The notes under the pieces are model-generated. The model was not told the origin of the DNA and made no database searches. It saw nothing but the letters and a program-made list of their open reading frames with translations. Positions 15,022 through 23,704 of a stretch of DNA of 64,000 nucleotides are shown here, one piece after another; positions within the stretch are counted from its first letter, which is position 1; the number at the start of each line of letters is the position of its first letter. Source of the stretch: a virus; IMG/VR virus record IMGVR_UViG_3300017991_000048, positions 124,001 through 188,000 of that record, one strand, 5' to 3'. A program made the position numbers and the translations under genes.

Positions 15022-15983
15022 AAGAGCGAACTTCACCCTTTCTCAAGTGGGTTGGGGGTAAGAGCCAACTGCTCCATGTTCTCTCCCGTCTCATAGCCAA
15101 AAAGAGCCTGACCTACTACGAGCCGTTCTTAGGCGGAGGGGCTATATTCTTCCATTTTGCCGACCGGCGTCGGTTCCGGAAAGCCGTTCTCAATGACAGC
15201 AACCCGGAGCTTATTAACTGTTATGAGGTCGTAAAAGACCGTCTCCCAGAGCTTCTCCAAAGGTTGGACACTTTCAAACAGGATTCCGATTGGAACACCA
15301 AACCTTACTTTGAACACATCCGGGCTCAGAGACTTTCTGATCCCGTGGAACAGGCTGCTCGTACTGTCTATTTGAACCGTACTTGCTTCAATGGCCTTTA
15401 TCGGACCAACCGGGCTGGTGAGTTCAACGCTCCTTTTGGGAAATACGACAACCCTCAACTTTACAATCTGGTAAACATTACAGCCTGTTCAGAGACTTTA
15501 CAACGCTTTGCCACATTACGGGTTGGAGACTTCTCTGAAGCTGTGGCAGACGCTCAAGCCGGTGACTTGGTTTACTTTGACCCTCCGTATGTTCCGTTGT
15601 CTAAGACCTCTAGCTTTACCTCGTACACAGGGGAGTTTGGGGTAGATCAACAAATATCCTTGGCCCAACTCTTCCAGGAACTGTTCGATCGCGGTGTTAT
15701 TGTCGTCCAGTCAAACTCCGATACCCCGTTCGTGCGGGAATTGTACGAGGCTTTTGACCTACATGTAGTAGAAGCCAAAAGGAGTGTGAACTCCAAAGGC
15801 GACAAGAGGGGAGAGGTCGATGAGCTTGTAATAGTAGGGCAGCCAAAGGATCTAAAAATCGACGTGGCTGCCGTATCATACGGCCCTGACGTTTTCCCTT
15901 TGGAGTGTGCTGACTGCGGGACTCTATACAGTTCCGCAGAAATTGTTTGTGTTGAATGTGGTTCGGCAGACGTTAAGGAATGA
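15006..15983 (+). CDS. dam: Dam-type DNA adenine-N6 methyltransferase with C-terminal zinc ribbon
   Basis: 325 residues from the ATG at 15006, placed after a GGGGGAG site (a GTG at 15018 overlapping the upstream TGA is the alternative). FLKWVGGKSQLL is the N-terminal SAM-binding motif of Dam-family enzymes; FLGGGAIFF and DLVYFDPPYVPLS (DPPY catalytic motif IV) follow in the alpha-class order, and VVQSNSDTPFV is also typical. It transfers a methyl group from SAM to adenine N6, probably in GATC. The last 45 residues add a CADCGTL...CVECGSAD zinc ribbon that the standard enzyme lacks. Likely role: protection from restriction or marking of replicated DNA. Confidence 0.9.
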   Translation: MVGAVKERTSPFLKWVGGKSQLLHVLSRLIAKKSLTYYEPFLGGGAIFFHFADRRRFRKAVLNDSNPELINCYEVVKDRLPELLQRLDTFKQDSDWNTKPYFEHIRAQRLSDPVEQAARTVYLNRTCFNGLYRTNRAGEFNAPFGKYDNPQLYNLVNITACSETLQRFATLRVGDFSEAVADAQAGDLVYFDPPYVPLSKTSSFTSYTGEFGVDQQISLAQLFQELFDRGVIVVQSNSDTPFVRELYEAFDLHVVEAKRSVNSKGDKRGEVDELVIVGQPKDLKIDVAAVSYGPDVFPLECADCGTLYSSAEIVCVECGSADVKE

Positions 15984-17699
15984 TCACGGAAACATCACTT
16001 CACACTCAAGCAACAGATCGGCACCTTTGTTGAAAGACTTAACCTTGGCTTTGAACCCGGACACTCCCCTGGTGTTCTTCTTTATGGAAGCTTCCATGAC
16101 CTTTTCAACAGCTTGACGGGCTTTACGAGCAGCGGTGGCGTCCTCAGAAGCTCCTTCGATGGTCAGATAAACAATGGGACCGGAGCCTGCTTTTGCGTCA
16201 GAGGAATAGCCCTCAACTTCAACTTTCTCAATTTCTTTTGCAAGGCTACGCATCCACTTTGCAAGCCACCCTTTATCTTTTTCCATTTCCGCCATTTGTG
16301 CCTCCAAATACCGATTGACAATCTGTTGGGCTGCGGTCTTTTTAGCCGCTGCTTTCGCTTGCCACCTCTGATAGTACTGCTTTTGTTGTGCCCACGGCAA
16401 CGACCGAACCTTGACCTGGGGAAACTGTTTCCGAGACTTTGGGTTGGGGTTCGGAACCATGCTATCCCCAACTTCACGAAGGAACCGCATCCGAGTTTTG
16501 TCTTTGTCAGGTTCTTTCTTCTTCGGCTCTTTCTCCGGTTCTGCCTTTTCCTTCGGCTTCTCTTTCTTTTTCTTGGGAGTCGCTCCTGTAGCTCTTTGGT
16601 GCGCCTCTTCATTCATGCTCTTCACAGCCGTGGCAATATCTCCCTCTTCCGGTTTCTTGGGCAAGCCGCTTAATGCATGACCGTATGAGGTAGGCTTATT
16701 TAGTTTATAAGGGGAAATAGCGTAAAGGATCTTATTGATCTCTTTTGTCGCTTTCTCTTTTTCATCTTCGGACATACCCGCGAGCTTGTTCATCAGGTCT
16801 TTGGCCTTGGCCCGAAGCTTACTGGCTTCTTCGGGCTTGTCGTGCGGCGGTCCTTTACGATAGTGGACGAAGTTATCGGGGGATGCTGATTGAATATCCT
16901 TCAGGGCCTCTTCATTTTTCTCGTACCAGTTAGAAATATCAAACTGGTCCACCATCCGTTTTCCCCGGACCTTGCCACGGGAAAGGTTAGATAGCTCCGT
17001 GTCAGCCTGTTCCGGGTGAAGGAAAATGACTGTAACCTCGTACCCGTTAGATTTGGCGTTATCGATCTGGCCTTTGAAGTCTTGAGCGTCAATATCTTCA
17101 CCAGCCGAGTCAACAATCAGTAAATCCTTGACCTTTTCTATCTTACTGCTAACCGACTCTTCAAACCGGTGACGGGCCTCATCTTTATAACGTTCTTTTG
17201 GTTTGCCCGTCTCTTCGTTCTTTTCTTTAGGATCATCATGCCAGCCACGCATGGACACATAGAAATCTTTGTTGGTTTTTCCGAAAAACTCATCGAAGTC
17301 ATCAGGGAAATCATCATGCCCTACGACTTTACTTAACTCTATACGCTCTCCGTCCTTGGTTTCATACCAGTGATCTGCCAACGCTTTCTTGAAAGTATCC
17401 TTGCCTTTTTCGTGGGCTTCTTTGAGAGCGTCAAAGTGTTTCTGAGCCTCTTCAAACTGGATAGCTCGCAAATGGTTATCTGACTCATCCTGCTCAGGAC
17501 GTTCTGGGATGTCCTCTTCTGTCAGTAAAGGGTTGCCTTCATCATCCACGAGCATCTGTGGCAACTTCCATCCGAACTTGGGTGGCGGCTCCCCTAAAAA
17601 GAAGCCTTTACCCGCTGCCGGTGGTCCCATCATTACCACCATTCGCTTCTTATCGCTTTTGGCGTTTAGATAACGAGCTATGATTCGCTGCCTATTCAT
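15984..17699 (-). CDS. Zeta-toxin-like P-loop kinase with N-terminal and internal RYL motifs
   Basis: A 571-residue protein. It begins with the shared motif (QRIIARYLNAKS), then MVVMMGPPAAGKGFF, a Walker A loop. Asp-rich segments and a strand (VKDLLIVDSAGEDID) and VTVIFLHPEQ follow as in zeta-toxin/ATP-dependent kinases. After a Lys/Glu/Pro-rich linker (about residues 385-410) a second copy of the motif (QIVNRYLEAQ, from residue 460; bases 16296-16322) starts a separate C-terminal domain of about 110 residues. I infer a two-module protein. No antitoxin-like neighbour is seen. Kinase substrate unknown. It overlaps the upstream gene by 8 bases. Confidence 0.7.
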   Translation of the reverse strand: MNRQRIIARYLNAKSDKKRMVVMMGPPAAGKGFFLGEPPPKFGWKLPQMLVDDEGNPLLTEEDIPERPEQDESDNHLRAIQFEEAQKHFDALKEAHEKGKDTFKKALADHWYETKDGERIELSKVVGHDDFPDDFDEFFGKTNKDFYVSMRGWHDDPKEKNEETGKPKERYKDEARHRFEESVSSKIEKVKDLLIVDSAGEDIDAQDFKGQIDNAKSNGYEVTVIFLHPEQADTELSNLSRGKVRGKRMVDQFDISNWYEKNEEALKDIQSASPDNFVHYRKGPPHDKPEEASKLRAKAKDLMNKLAGMSEDEKEKATKEINKILYAISPYKLNKPTSYGHALSGLPKKPEEGDIATAVKSMNEEAHQRATGATPKKKKEKPKEKAEPEKEPKKKEPDKDKTRMRFLREVGDSMVPNPNPKSRKQFPQVKVRSLPWAQQKQYYQRWQAKAAAKKTAAQQIVNRYLEAQMAEMEKDKGWLAKWMRSLAKEIEKVEVEGYSSDAKAGSGPIVYLTIEGASEDATAARKARQAVEKVMEASIKKNTRGVSGFKAKVKSFNKGADLLLECEVMFP

Positions 17700-18351
17700 A
17701 TTGCTCCTTAAGTGCCTTTGCTCTCACCGCTCTATTAAGAACCTTACGAGTATCGTTGATGAGCTTATCAGGGTAATCAGGATCATCACCCATTTCAGCT
17801 TTCAGATCCTTGCCAAAAACTTCAACCTTCTTGGCAAGTGAACGAAGATGATCTCTTAAAGTGTTCTTCAATATTGGCTTTCCTTCGTCCCATGCCTTGA
17901 TTTGGGCTATTGTCCAGTCAATACCAAAAAACCCAGTCGTACCTTTGTCGAAATAGTGCCCCAAGTTAAATGATGTGAGCAAGGGGATAACCCGCTCTTC
18001 AAACTTTTCTAGTAGTTGACGAGTGTCTACTAATACAGCGGGGAGAGGTCCCATGTTAGCCTCTCCTTCGATCTTCAGTGTTGCCTTTACTTTAACAGAC
18101 CCGTCTCTATCCATGGTAAGAGACCCCTCTCCTGCAACTTTGCGCCCGTCTGTTGTGGCCATCTCAAGGGTAAAAGACCCTTTAGATTTCGGCTTGCACT
18201 TAATACTCCCTTTGGGTTCAGTGTTGTGCTTGTTCAATCTGAGCCACATGAGAATTTCATTACGAAAAGGCAAAAATTCATCGAATTCTATGCTGTCCTC
18301 TGTCGGCAGACCAGCGAAGCGTGTGACAACTCGATTTGTAATATCAGGCAT
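17692..18351 (-). CDS. Hypothetical protein with N-terminal RF motif
   Basis: A 219-residue protein. ITNRVVTRFAGLP at the N-terminus fits the shared motif. The middle has beta-strand repeats rich in Lys and Gly (GSIKCKPKSKGSFTLEM, GSLTMDRDGSVKVKATLKI), followed by helices (TRQLLEKFEERVIPLL; TLRDHLRSLAKKVEVFG). No recognised family. It lies between two larger motif-bearing genes, 3 bases from one and overlapping the other, so all are probably made together. Confidence 0.7.
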   Translation of the reverse strand: MPDITNRVVTRFAGLPTEDSIEFDEFLPFRNEILMWLRLNKHNTEPKGSIKCKPKSKGSFTLEMATTDGRKVAGEGSLTMDRDGSVKVKATLKIEGEANMGPLPAVLVDTRQLLEKFEERVIPLLTSFNLGHYFDKGTTGFFGIDWTIAQIKAWDEGKPILKNTLRDHLRSLAKKVEVFGKDLKAEMGDDPDYPDKLINDTRKVLNRAVRAKALKEQYE

Positions 18352-18354
18352 CGT

Positions 18355-21222
18355 TCACCTCTTTACATGAAACTTATCAATAATTGTTCCGTCTTTTAGG
18401 TAGCTACTTTCGAGTCCGGGAACAAGATATTGGGATTTTAATGTGCTGGCTTCATGCCCGACAGCTTTGGCTGTGTCCTCAAGAGCCTCTTTGAACTCAG
18501 CCTTGAGTTGGGTCTGACGTTCTTTACGGTCTGTGGGCAACTGTCCAGTTCTTACTTTCTTGAGCCTCTCTCGCATTTCATGGTTCGCGTGGAACCCCCT
18601 GATATCCTTGGCTGTGATTCCGAAAGGCTTCAGGTAAGCATTGACTTTCTCCGGTGTCACCCGACCGCTGTCCCACTGGAGAAGTCCCGCGCCGTTGTCT
18701 TTCATGGCATCATAAGCGTCCCGTAAGGCTTTTCGTATACTCTTGTCCGTGATTTTCTTCTCTTGTTTGACTCCTGACTTGCCCACGTACTTGATAAAGG
18801 CTGCGTCAGGCTGGAAACTCACGTGTTTACGTTTCCAGCCTGTGACGCCAAAATGACCGTCCTTGGCTGATAAGTCATTGCCCACTCGCTCATAGGTGTG
18901 ATCCATGAGAGCCACAGCGAGTGCTGTTCTTGCTATTTCCGGGTCTGAGGATCTAAGGTCTTTCTTAACTTTAGACCGGAGTTTCTTTATGGCTTGACCA
19001 AGCTTTTGGATACGTTCGGCTTTCTTACGGTTTCGATCGGCTACCTGACGTTCGGAGTAAACATATACCGTTGTCTTGCCCCCATCTTGAGAGGGAACCT
19101 GCTTCTTCTCTTTGTACTTGGCGGTCAGGTAGCGTTGAACAATTTGAGCAGCTATCAAAGTACGTCCTTTCAGACGGGCAAAAAGACGGTCCATCACAGG
19201 GCGAATCTCTGTATCAAAGCGTTCTTCTTCAACATAAGTGTCCGCGTCATAGCTCATTTGGGTAAGCCAGGGGTTAGAGATCCCGGCATCGATTAGCTTA
19301 TTATAAACGTACTGTTCGCACATACGCGCCCAGACTTCGGCGGTACTATGGTAATAGGTTAGCCTTCTATCATCGCCACCCATCATATTTTTGTACTGCT
19401 TTTGGACCTCTTCGTTTAATTCAGGTGGCAGTTCAGACCGGTACGCTGCCTCGTACATGGCATTATAGTAAGGGTGGTCCTTGGGTAAATCAAAATACTC
19501 CTTCCCCGTTAAGCTTTTGATCGCTTTTGGCATCGCCAAATCATAAGGTGAGCCGAGCTTGTCCTCCCACCTTTTGTAATCAGGCGTGGCTAATACAGCG
19601 TCAATAAATTCTACAAGCTCAGGAAATTCACTCTCATGTAGATAGTCTCGACGATACGCTAATGCCTCGCCTTCTCCAAGACGGCTCAACGGGACACCGG
19701 TCAGACCAAAGAGGTCACCAGGGCCACCTTTGATTCCCAACTCTTCTCGTTTCTTGGCTTGTTCAGGGTCTACTTGCTTTTGGATACGGTAAGCCAGTAA
19801 GTCTTCTAAGTAATGAGATAGCTCGTGGGCCAACAACCCCTCATAGTCATCACCAAATGTGACTCTGGGTTGCCACTCGCTTTTGTTATCCCAAACAAAA
19901 TAATGTGCCCTTGTCATGCCGCCTGAAAACTTATTGAATCGAAAGGCTAATTTTCTGTTATGTTTGCCGCAGAACCCTTTACCGAATACAGCTTCTAAAT
20001 CGGTTACGGCTCTAGACACGCGGCCAAGTATCTCTTTACGTTCCTCTTCTGTATAATCATGATCAAACTCTATATCGCCTGTGTCGTGCTTTACTTGAAA
20101 TTCCTCTTCAGTAACAGGTTCATATTGAAGCGGGACAAGAGGCTTCCCTTCTCGGACGGCTTTGTTTTTGGACGCTTGATCAATAATGGTATCAATGTCC
20201 TGGACCATCTCTCTCCCCACTATTTTACGTTCGACCGCTTCTTTAATGATCCGTTGCATTGTGGGAAAAGTTTTGGCTTTGCGTATAGAAGTAAGGAGTT
20301 TTTTCGTCTCACGGGGAAGTGTTTTGCGTGTTTTGTCAATACCTTCCCACCGCCCCACCTTGTTTATATATTCTTCGATCTTGAGGCGTGTAAATTCTGT
20401 GGGGCCGTCTGAATCAAGTTTAGCCTCACTGCGGAGTACCTTTTCAAGGGGAACTTCGTCCTTTCTTCTAATAATATTTAGGTTCGCACCGGCAATGTTT
20501 TGTACTTTTTGAAGACGTCTCGTGACATCTTTATAAGCTTCGAGACGTTCCTCTGGGTCGCTATCCTTATGTTTTTCCCAAACTTGATCTTGTTCAGCCT
20601 CAAGTTTATCAGCCAACTCTCTAAGGTTCTTTTTCTTGTCGGCTGGCATTTCGAACCAAGCGCCTGGATTGGCTGTCTCAGAGAGCGGGGCGTTTGGGGT
20701 CGGTAGCTTGATAACTTTACGGAATAAGGTTCGGAGTTTCGGAGGAATTGTTTTAACCTGGACAATAGTCTCCAGGAACTCTTTGACATCCCGCCCTTCT
20801 GTGCTGTCGAGGTTCCGGGCTATGTAGATGACTCTGAACAACTTGGGGTCGTCAATATCACGATAAGAGAGGTTTCTCAGCCCTCTGAAAGCAAGAGCCA
20901 ACTGCCGCAGAGCCTGTTGTTCCTGTCTTACATTCAAAGCGCCAATGGCTCGTAATGGTCTGATCGCAGGTTTTACAGCAGGGCCAAACCGCCCCTCTTC
21001 AAAAGCGTCTGCGAGGTCTAGACAGGCTTTGACAAAATCTGCATGAAAAGTTTTACGCAGTTGCAAATACTTTTTGATCTCGCTCTCATCGAAGAAAGGG
21101 TTGGTGACAATATAGTTTTGGGCCAACAGCATCGCGATACCGGCTGTTACGATTTCCAGGGTTTCTTCAGAATAAGCCGCTGTTAGATACCGGCCTACTA
21201 CGTTTTCAGAACGTGAAAGCAC
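18355..21222 (-). CDS. Fusion of HExxH metallopeptidase-like domain and DNA topoisomerase IB
   Basis: A 955-residue protein. Residues 5-15 carry the shared motif (ENVVGRYLTAA). A long helical part leads to a zinc site, LLAHELSHYLE (HELSH 466-470), with AEVWARMCEQ later as possible third-ligand helix. A second copy of the motif (IVQRYLTAK, residues 694-702; bases 19117-19143) precedes a type IB topoisomerase of the small viral/bacterial kind. Its active-site residues are all present: R779 (YERVGN), K799 (WKRKHV), R875 (DIRGF), H923 (VGHEAS) and Y932 (SQYLVP), with the H-Y spacing of nine seen in the vaccinia enzyme. It would relax supercoils through a 3'-phosphotyrosine link. The fusion is unusual. 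Confidence 0.85.
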   Translation of the reverse strand: MLSRSENVVGRYLTAAYSEETLEIVTAGIAMLLAQNYIVTNPFFDESEIKKYLQLRKTFHADFVKACLDLADAFEEGRFGPAVKPAIRPLRAIGALNVRQEQQALRQLALAFRGLRNLSYRDIDDPKLFRVIYIARNLDSTEGRDVKEFLETIVQVKTIPPKLRTLFRKVIKLPTPNAPLSETANPGAWFEMPADKKKNLRELADKLEAEQDQVWEKHKDSDPEERLEAYKDVTRRLQKVQNIAGANLNIIRRKDEVPLEKVLRSEAKLDSDGPTEFTRLKIEEYINKVGRWEGIDKTRKTLPRETKKLLTSIRKAKTFPTMQRIIKEAVERKIVGREMVQDIDTIIDQASKNKAVREGKPLVPLQYEPVTEEEFQVKHDTGDIEFDHDYTEEERKEILGRVSRAVTDLEAVFGKGFCGKHNRKLAFRFNKFSGGMTRAHYFVWDNKSEWQPRVTFGDDYEGLLAHELSHYLEDLLAYRIQKQVDPEQAKKREELGIKGGPGDLFGLTGVPLSRLGEGEALAYRRDYLHESEFPELVEFIDAVLATPDYKRWEDKLGSPYDLAMPKAIKSLTGKEYFDLPKDHPYYNAMYEAAYRSELPPELNEEVQKQYKNMMGGDDRRLTYYHSTAEVWARMCEQYVYNKLIDAGISNPWLTQMSYDADTYVEEERFDTEIRPVMDRLFARLKGRTLIAAQIVQRYLTAKYKEKKQVPSQDGGKTTVYVYSERQVADRNRKKAERIQKLGQAIKKLRSKVKKDLRSSDPEIARTALAVALMDHTYERVGNDLSAKDGHFGVTGWKRKHVSFQPDAAFIKYVGKSGVKQEKKITDKSIRKALRDAYDAMKDNGAGLLQWDSGRVTPEKVNAYLKPFGITAKDIRGFHANHEMRERLKKVRTGQLPTDRKERQTQLKAEFKEALEDTAKAVGHEASTLKSQYLVPGLESSYLKDGTIIDKFHVKR

Positions 21223-21225
21223 TTG

Positions 21226-21501
21226 TTATTTCTTCTGCTCTTCCTTCTCGCGCCTTTTAGTTTCTTGCACATCCTCTGGAGACATTTTGCGGATTGTGTA
21301 AAGCCCCATGGTCCGATTCTTTTTACGTCCTTTGGGCACAGGCTCAATTTCTATGTAAGGGATACCCCTCTTGTCCAAGTATACCCTGACCACTTTGGCT
21401 CGTTTGTTCTTAAACTTGCCAAAAAGGACGTAATCCCCTGGTTTAAAATGTGCCGTCAGAAACCGGGCAGCTACCCGGTCAGATGAGACTTTTCGGTCCA
21501 T
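21226..21501 (-). CDS. Small basic protein with N-terminal RFL motif
   Basis: A 91-residue protein. SSDRVAARFLTAHF is a clear copy of the shared motif. It is followed by a small beta barrel-like stretch (FKPGDYVLFGKFKNKRAKVVRVYLDKRG) and a charged helical tail (VQETKRREKEEQKK). The KPGDYV..G...NKRAKVVRV pattern resembles SH3/KOW-type nucleic-acid-binding folds. It lies 3 bases upstream of the topoisomerase fusion. Confidence 0.7.
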   Translation of the reverse strand: MDRKVSSDRVAARFLTAHFKPGDYVLFGKFKNKRAKVVRVYLDKRGIPYIEIEPVPKGRKKNRTMGLYTIRKMSPEDVQETKRREKEEQKK

Positions 21502-21526
21502 ACTACCTTGAGCTAATAAATATGGA

Positions 21527-22501
21527 TTAACCCTTCAGGGCTTGTTCATACTCGCTCAATAAACGCTGGAATTCGGAGTAGGGGTCATAAAAAGTCTTAC
21601 CCGGCTCGAACTTTACGGCAAACCCCGCAGCTTGAGTGTGACCACCGCCGCCCTTAGATTTGCAGAACTGGCCACAGTTAAAATCCGTATGGGAGCGGGT
21701 TGAAAAGCTCAGGGTGGCAAGCTCATTTGAGTCTACCCCAATGTACTCAAAACCTACTACTAAGTCGGCTTCATCGTGGAGAGCCTCAGCCGCATCGCTG
21801 CTGTATCTGGCTCCAGGGAAAAGGACGACTCTGGTGCCGAATGGGGTTGTGAACCTGTGAGCACCCTCAACAGCCTTTTCAACATCCCGTTCCAAGCGCT
21901 CTACAAGGATCTGCCCCACTGCCCGTCGATAGTCCCACCAGTCACAAAATTCCCGTGAAAATATCGGCTTTGAACCTGCTATAGTTAGCCACCCCTCTTC
22001 TGGGAAAAACCGTAATGTTTCAGAAAGGATGCAAGCCTTTTTCCAGTCCGGGCTCTGTCTCTGCCACGTGTCACGAATTCCTGTCAGATAGGCTAGCTCC
22101 CGTGCAAGGGAGCACTCATACCGGTTGTCCTGCAAAGGTAACCAAACTTCGTGGAAGGCCAAGACCGCCCCGCAGACCCCCGGCTGGAACAGTTCGTCTC
22201 CGAATACCCCATTCTCCCCGAACGCCTCAACAATCGGCTGTGCTGTCTTATGGTGGTCCAGGATCAGAGCGCCAGCTTCTATGAATTCCTTGTACCTGCT
22301 AGGGTGTGGGGAAAAGTCGCAGAATAACATACCCGGCTCTGGTTCCAACTCCAGGTGCTCCGGGGTATCGTATTGAATGAACCGGACCTCTACATGAGGC
22401 AGTGCGTTTTTACAGAATATGGCAGACGCAAGGCCATCAGCACATGAAGCATGTGAGACGACGATCTTGACTGCATTTAGTTTGTCCGTTGCTAAAGGCA
22501 T
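21527..22501 (-). CDS. DHH-family phosphoesterase
   Basis: A 324-residue protein of the DHH/DHHA1 family. VVSHASCADGLAS is the first metal-binding block, FCDFSP the second, LILDHHKTA the DHH motif that names the family, and KSKGGGGHTQAAGF the C-terminal DHHA1 glycine-rich substrate loop. Members (RecJ, oligoribonucleases, cyclic-di-AMP phosphodiesterases) hydrolyse phosphodiester bonds with Mn2+. At this size it fits a nanoRNase or phosphodiesterase more than a RecJ exonuclease. It could clear short oligonucleotides or degrade a signalling nucleotide. AACTGTAATA lies five bases before its ATG. Confidence 0.85.
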   Translation of the reverse strand: MPLATDKLNAVKIVVSHASCADGLASAIFCKNALPHVEVRFIQYDTPEHLELEPEPGMLFCDFSPHPSRYKEFIEAGALILDHHKTAQPIVEAFGENGVFGDELFQPGVCGAVLAFHEVWLPLQDNRYECSLARELAYLTGIRDTWQRQSPDWKKACILSETLRFFPEEGWLTIAGSKPIFSREFCDWWDYRRAVGQILVERLERDVEKAVEGAHRFTTPFGTRVVLFPGARYSSDAAEALHDEADLVVGFEYIGVDSNELATLSFSTRSHTDFNCGQFCKSKGGGGHTQAAGFAVKFEPGKTFYDPYSEFQRLLSEYEQALKG

Positions 22502-22506
22502 GTCTA

Positions 22507-22516
22507 TATTACAGTT
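22507..22516 (-). promoter_or_regulatory. Promoter-like motif variant AACTGTAATA
   Basis: A seven-of-ten match to the phage motif on the minus strand, keeping TGTAATA, five bases upstream of the DHH phosphoesterase ATG. The gap is too short for a normal ribosome site, as for the copy at 55186. Confidence 0.4.
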
Positions 22517-22531
22517 GAGCGCCCCGATCCT

Positions 22532-22759
22532 CTAGCCTATTAGATGATCCCAGAGAGTTTTTCTCGCGGCTCGCTTGAGAGGGATAATCAAAGTCGCTCC
22601 GTCAAGCATCTGATACAACAACTGTGTTTGTTCAGGATCAATCCAGGCACGATCAGCTTGACGAAGCGCCGTTAACCCTTCTGACGATACTCTTGACATA
22701 GGCACTGACATTTCAGGCTGATCGTGCCGGTCTTTAACTGTTTTCCATCCGGGCTTCAC
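22532..22759 (-). CDS. Small hypothetical protein with C-terminal LWDHL
   Basis: A 75-residue protein with a GTG start overlapping the upstream TGA (GTGA). SEGLTALRQADRAWIDPEQTQ leads to a hydrophobic strand (LDGATLIIPLKR) and the end RKTLWDHLIG, which resembles the C-termini of 24296-24793 and 1392-2111. No family recognised. Confidence 0.6.
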   Translation of the reverse strand: MKPGWKTVKDRHDQPEMSVPMSRVSSEGLTALRQADRAWIDPEQTQLLYQMLDGATLIIPLKRAARKTLWDHLIG

Positions 22760-23415
22760 AGGGCTTTCTTTTTCTCACGGATTCTATCCAGCAGTTCGTT
22801 TCGTAACTTCTGGCTCACGACCTGATCTCGCTGCTCTTTGGTCGAAGCATACCACTCATTCAGGGCTTCCAGGCTTTCAATGGATTCCAGTTCTTGTAAT
22901 AGCGACTGCTGAATGCCATCCTCCTGAAACTCAGCGGGTGGCTTTTTGAACTCCTGAGCCTCTTTGCCGGTCGCCGCTTCTGGCACCTCTTCCAGCTTAC
23001 TGGTAATTTCCGTGGCCTTTCTAGCCACGTCTATCGCCATTTCCAGGGCTTTCTGGGCCTTATCCTCTTGGGCCTTATCTTGTTCCATTATGGCGTTCAG
23101 AAGCAGCTTTAGGGCGTCCATGGCGGCAATAACAGCATTGTACTGGGCCTGTGTCTTTATTCCTGGTAACTGCTGGCGTAACAGGTTGACTATTGCATCT
23201 TCCGGTTCCGTCGATTTGGCTTCTGGTCCTTGTGCCACCTTCTTAAGTTCGCCCCAATCGAGCCACTCGTAATCTTTGGTCAACTCTCGCCAGAGGGCTT
23301 CATGTTCCGGACCGCCTACTTGAAGGGCGTGAATGGCCAGTCGTCTGACTTCCGCTTTCCACGCCTCTTCCCCTTTTGTTTCTCGGAACTGTCTCAGGTA
23401 TTGTGCAATTTCCAT
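22756..23415 (-). CDS. Helical, coiled-coil hypothetical protein
   Basis: A 219-residue protein predicted almost entirely helical. The N-terminal third has EVRRLAIHALQVGG and WRELTKDYEWLDWGELKK; the centre (MDALKLLLNAIMEQDKAQEDKAQKALEMA) looks like a coiled coil; the C-terminus (ALNEWYASTKEQRDQVVSQKLR) resembles short scaffold or DNA-associated helices. No catalytic motif. It lies one base from its upstream neighbour. Confidence 0.6.
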   Translation of the reverse strand: MEIAQYLRQFRETKGEEAWKAEVRRLAIHALQVGGPEHEALWRELTKDYEWLDWGELKKVAQGPEAKSTEPEDAIVNLLRQQLPGIKTQAQYNAVIAAMDALKLLLNAIMEQDKAQEDKAQKALEMAIDVARKATEITSKLEEVPEAATGKEAQEFKKPPAEFQEDGIQQSLLQELESIESLEALNEWYASTKEQRDQVVSQKLRNELLDRIREKKKAL

Positions 23416-23416
23416 A

Positions 23417-23704
23417 TTAGTGTAACTTTTCCTTGTCCTGTTTCAGGATCTCATAAAAGCGCTTCGACACACTCCGGATGTTAATCGGGGGTACACCGGC
23501 TGCCCTCAAGTGCATCTCGTAAAGTCCTTTGAGTAGCTGAGCGCCTGCCTCTCGGTCCTGCATAACCTTCAGGCAGGCGGAGCAGTAGTTCACTTCATCC
23601 GGGGCGCTATCCCCGATCGCTTTCTTTTCAGCGTCAGTCAGCGTGAAGGTTTCGCCAGTTGCATACGGCTTCTGGCATATGATACAAAGGATTTCTTCAG
23701 TCAC
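23417..23704 (-). CDS. Small zinc-binding hypothetical protein
   Basis: A 95-residue protein with a CIICQKPY pair near the N-terminus and CSAC about 33 residues later, forming a zinc-ribbon-like module, then a helical tail (LLKGLYEMHLRAAG). It overlaps the upstream Cys-cluster gene by 8 bases, hinting at co-translation. Function unknown. Confidence 0.65.
   Translation of the reverse strand: MTEEILCIICQKPYATGETFTLTDAEKKAIGDSAPDEVNYCSACLKVMQDREAGAQLLKGLYEMHLRAAGVPPINIRSVSKRFYEILKQDKEKLH

Noticed and set aside
16113-16673. Open plus-strand frames opposite the kinase-like gene
   Set aside because: They mirror the Lys/Glu/Pro linker of the minus-strand gene and give Phe/Leu-rich sequence without any domain.
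15984-18351. Zeta-like kinase plus neighbour as a toxin-antitoxin pair
   Set aside because: The neighbour (17692-18351) is 219 residues, carries the cargo-type N-terminal motif and does not look like an epsilon-type antitoxin. Both seem to be tagged cargo.
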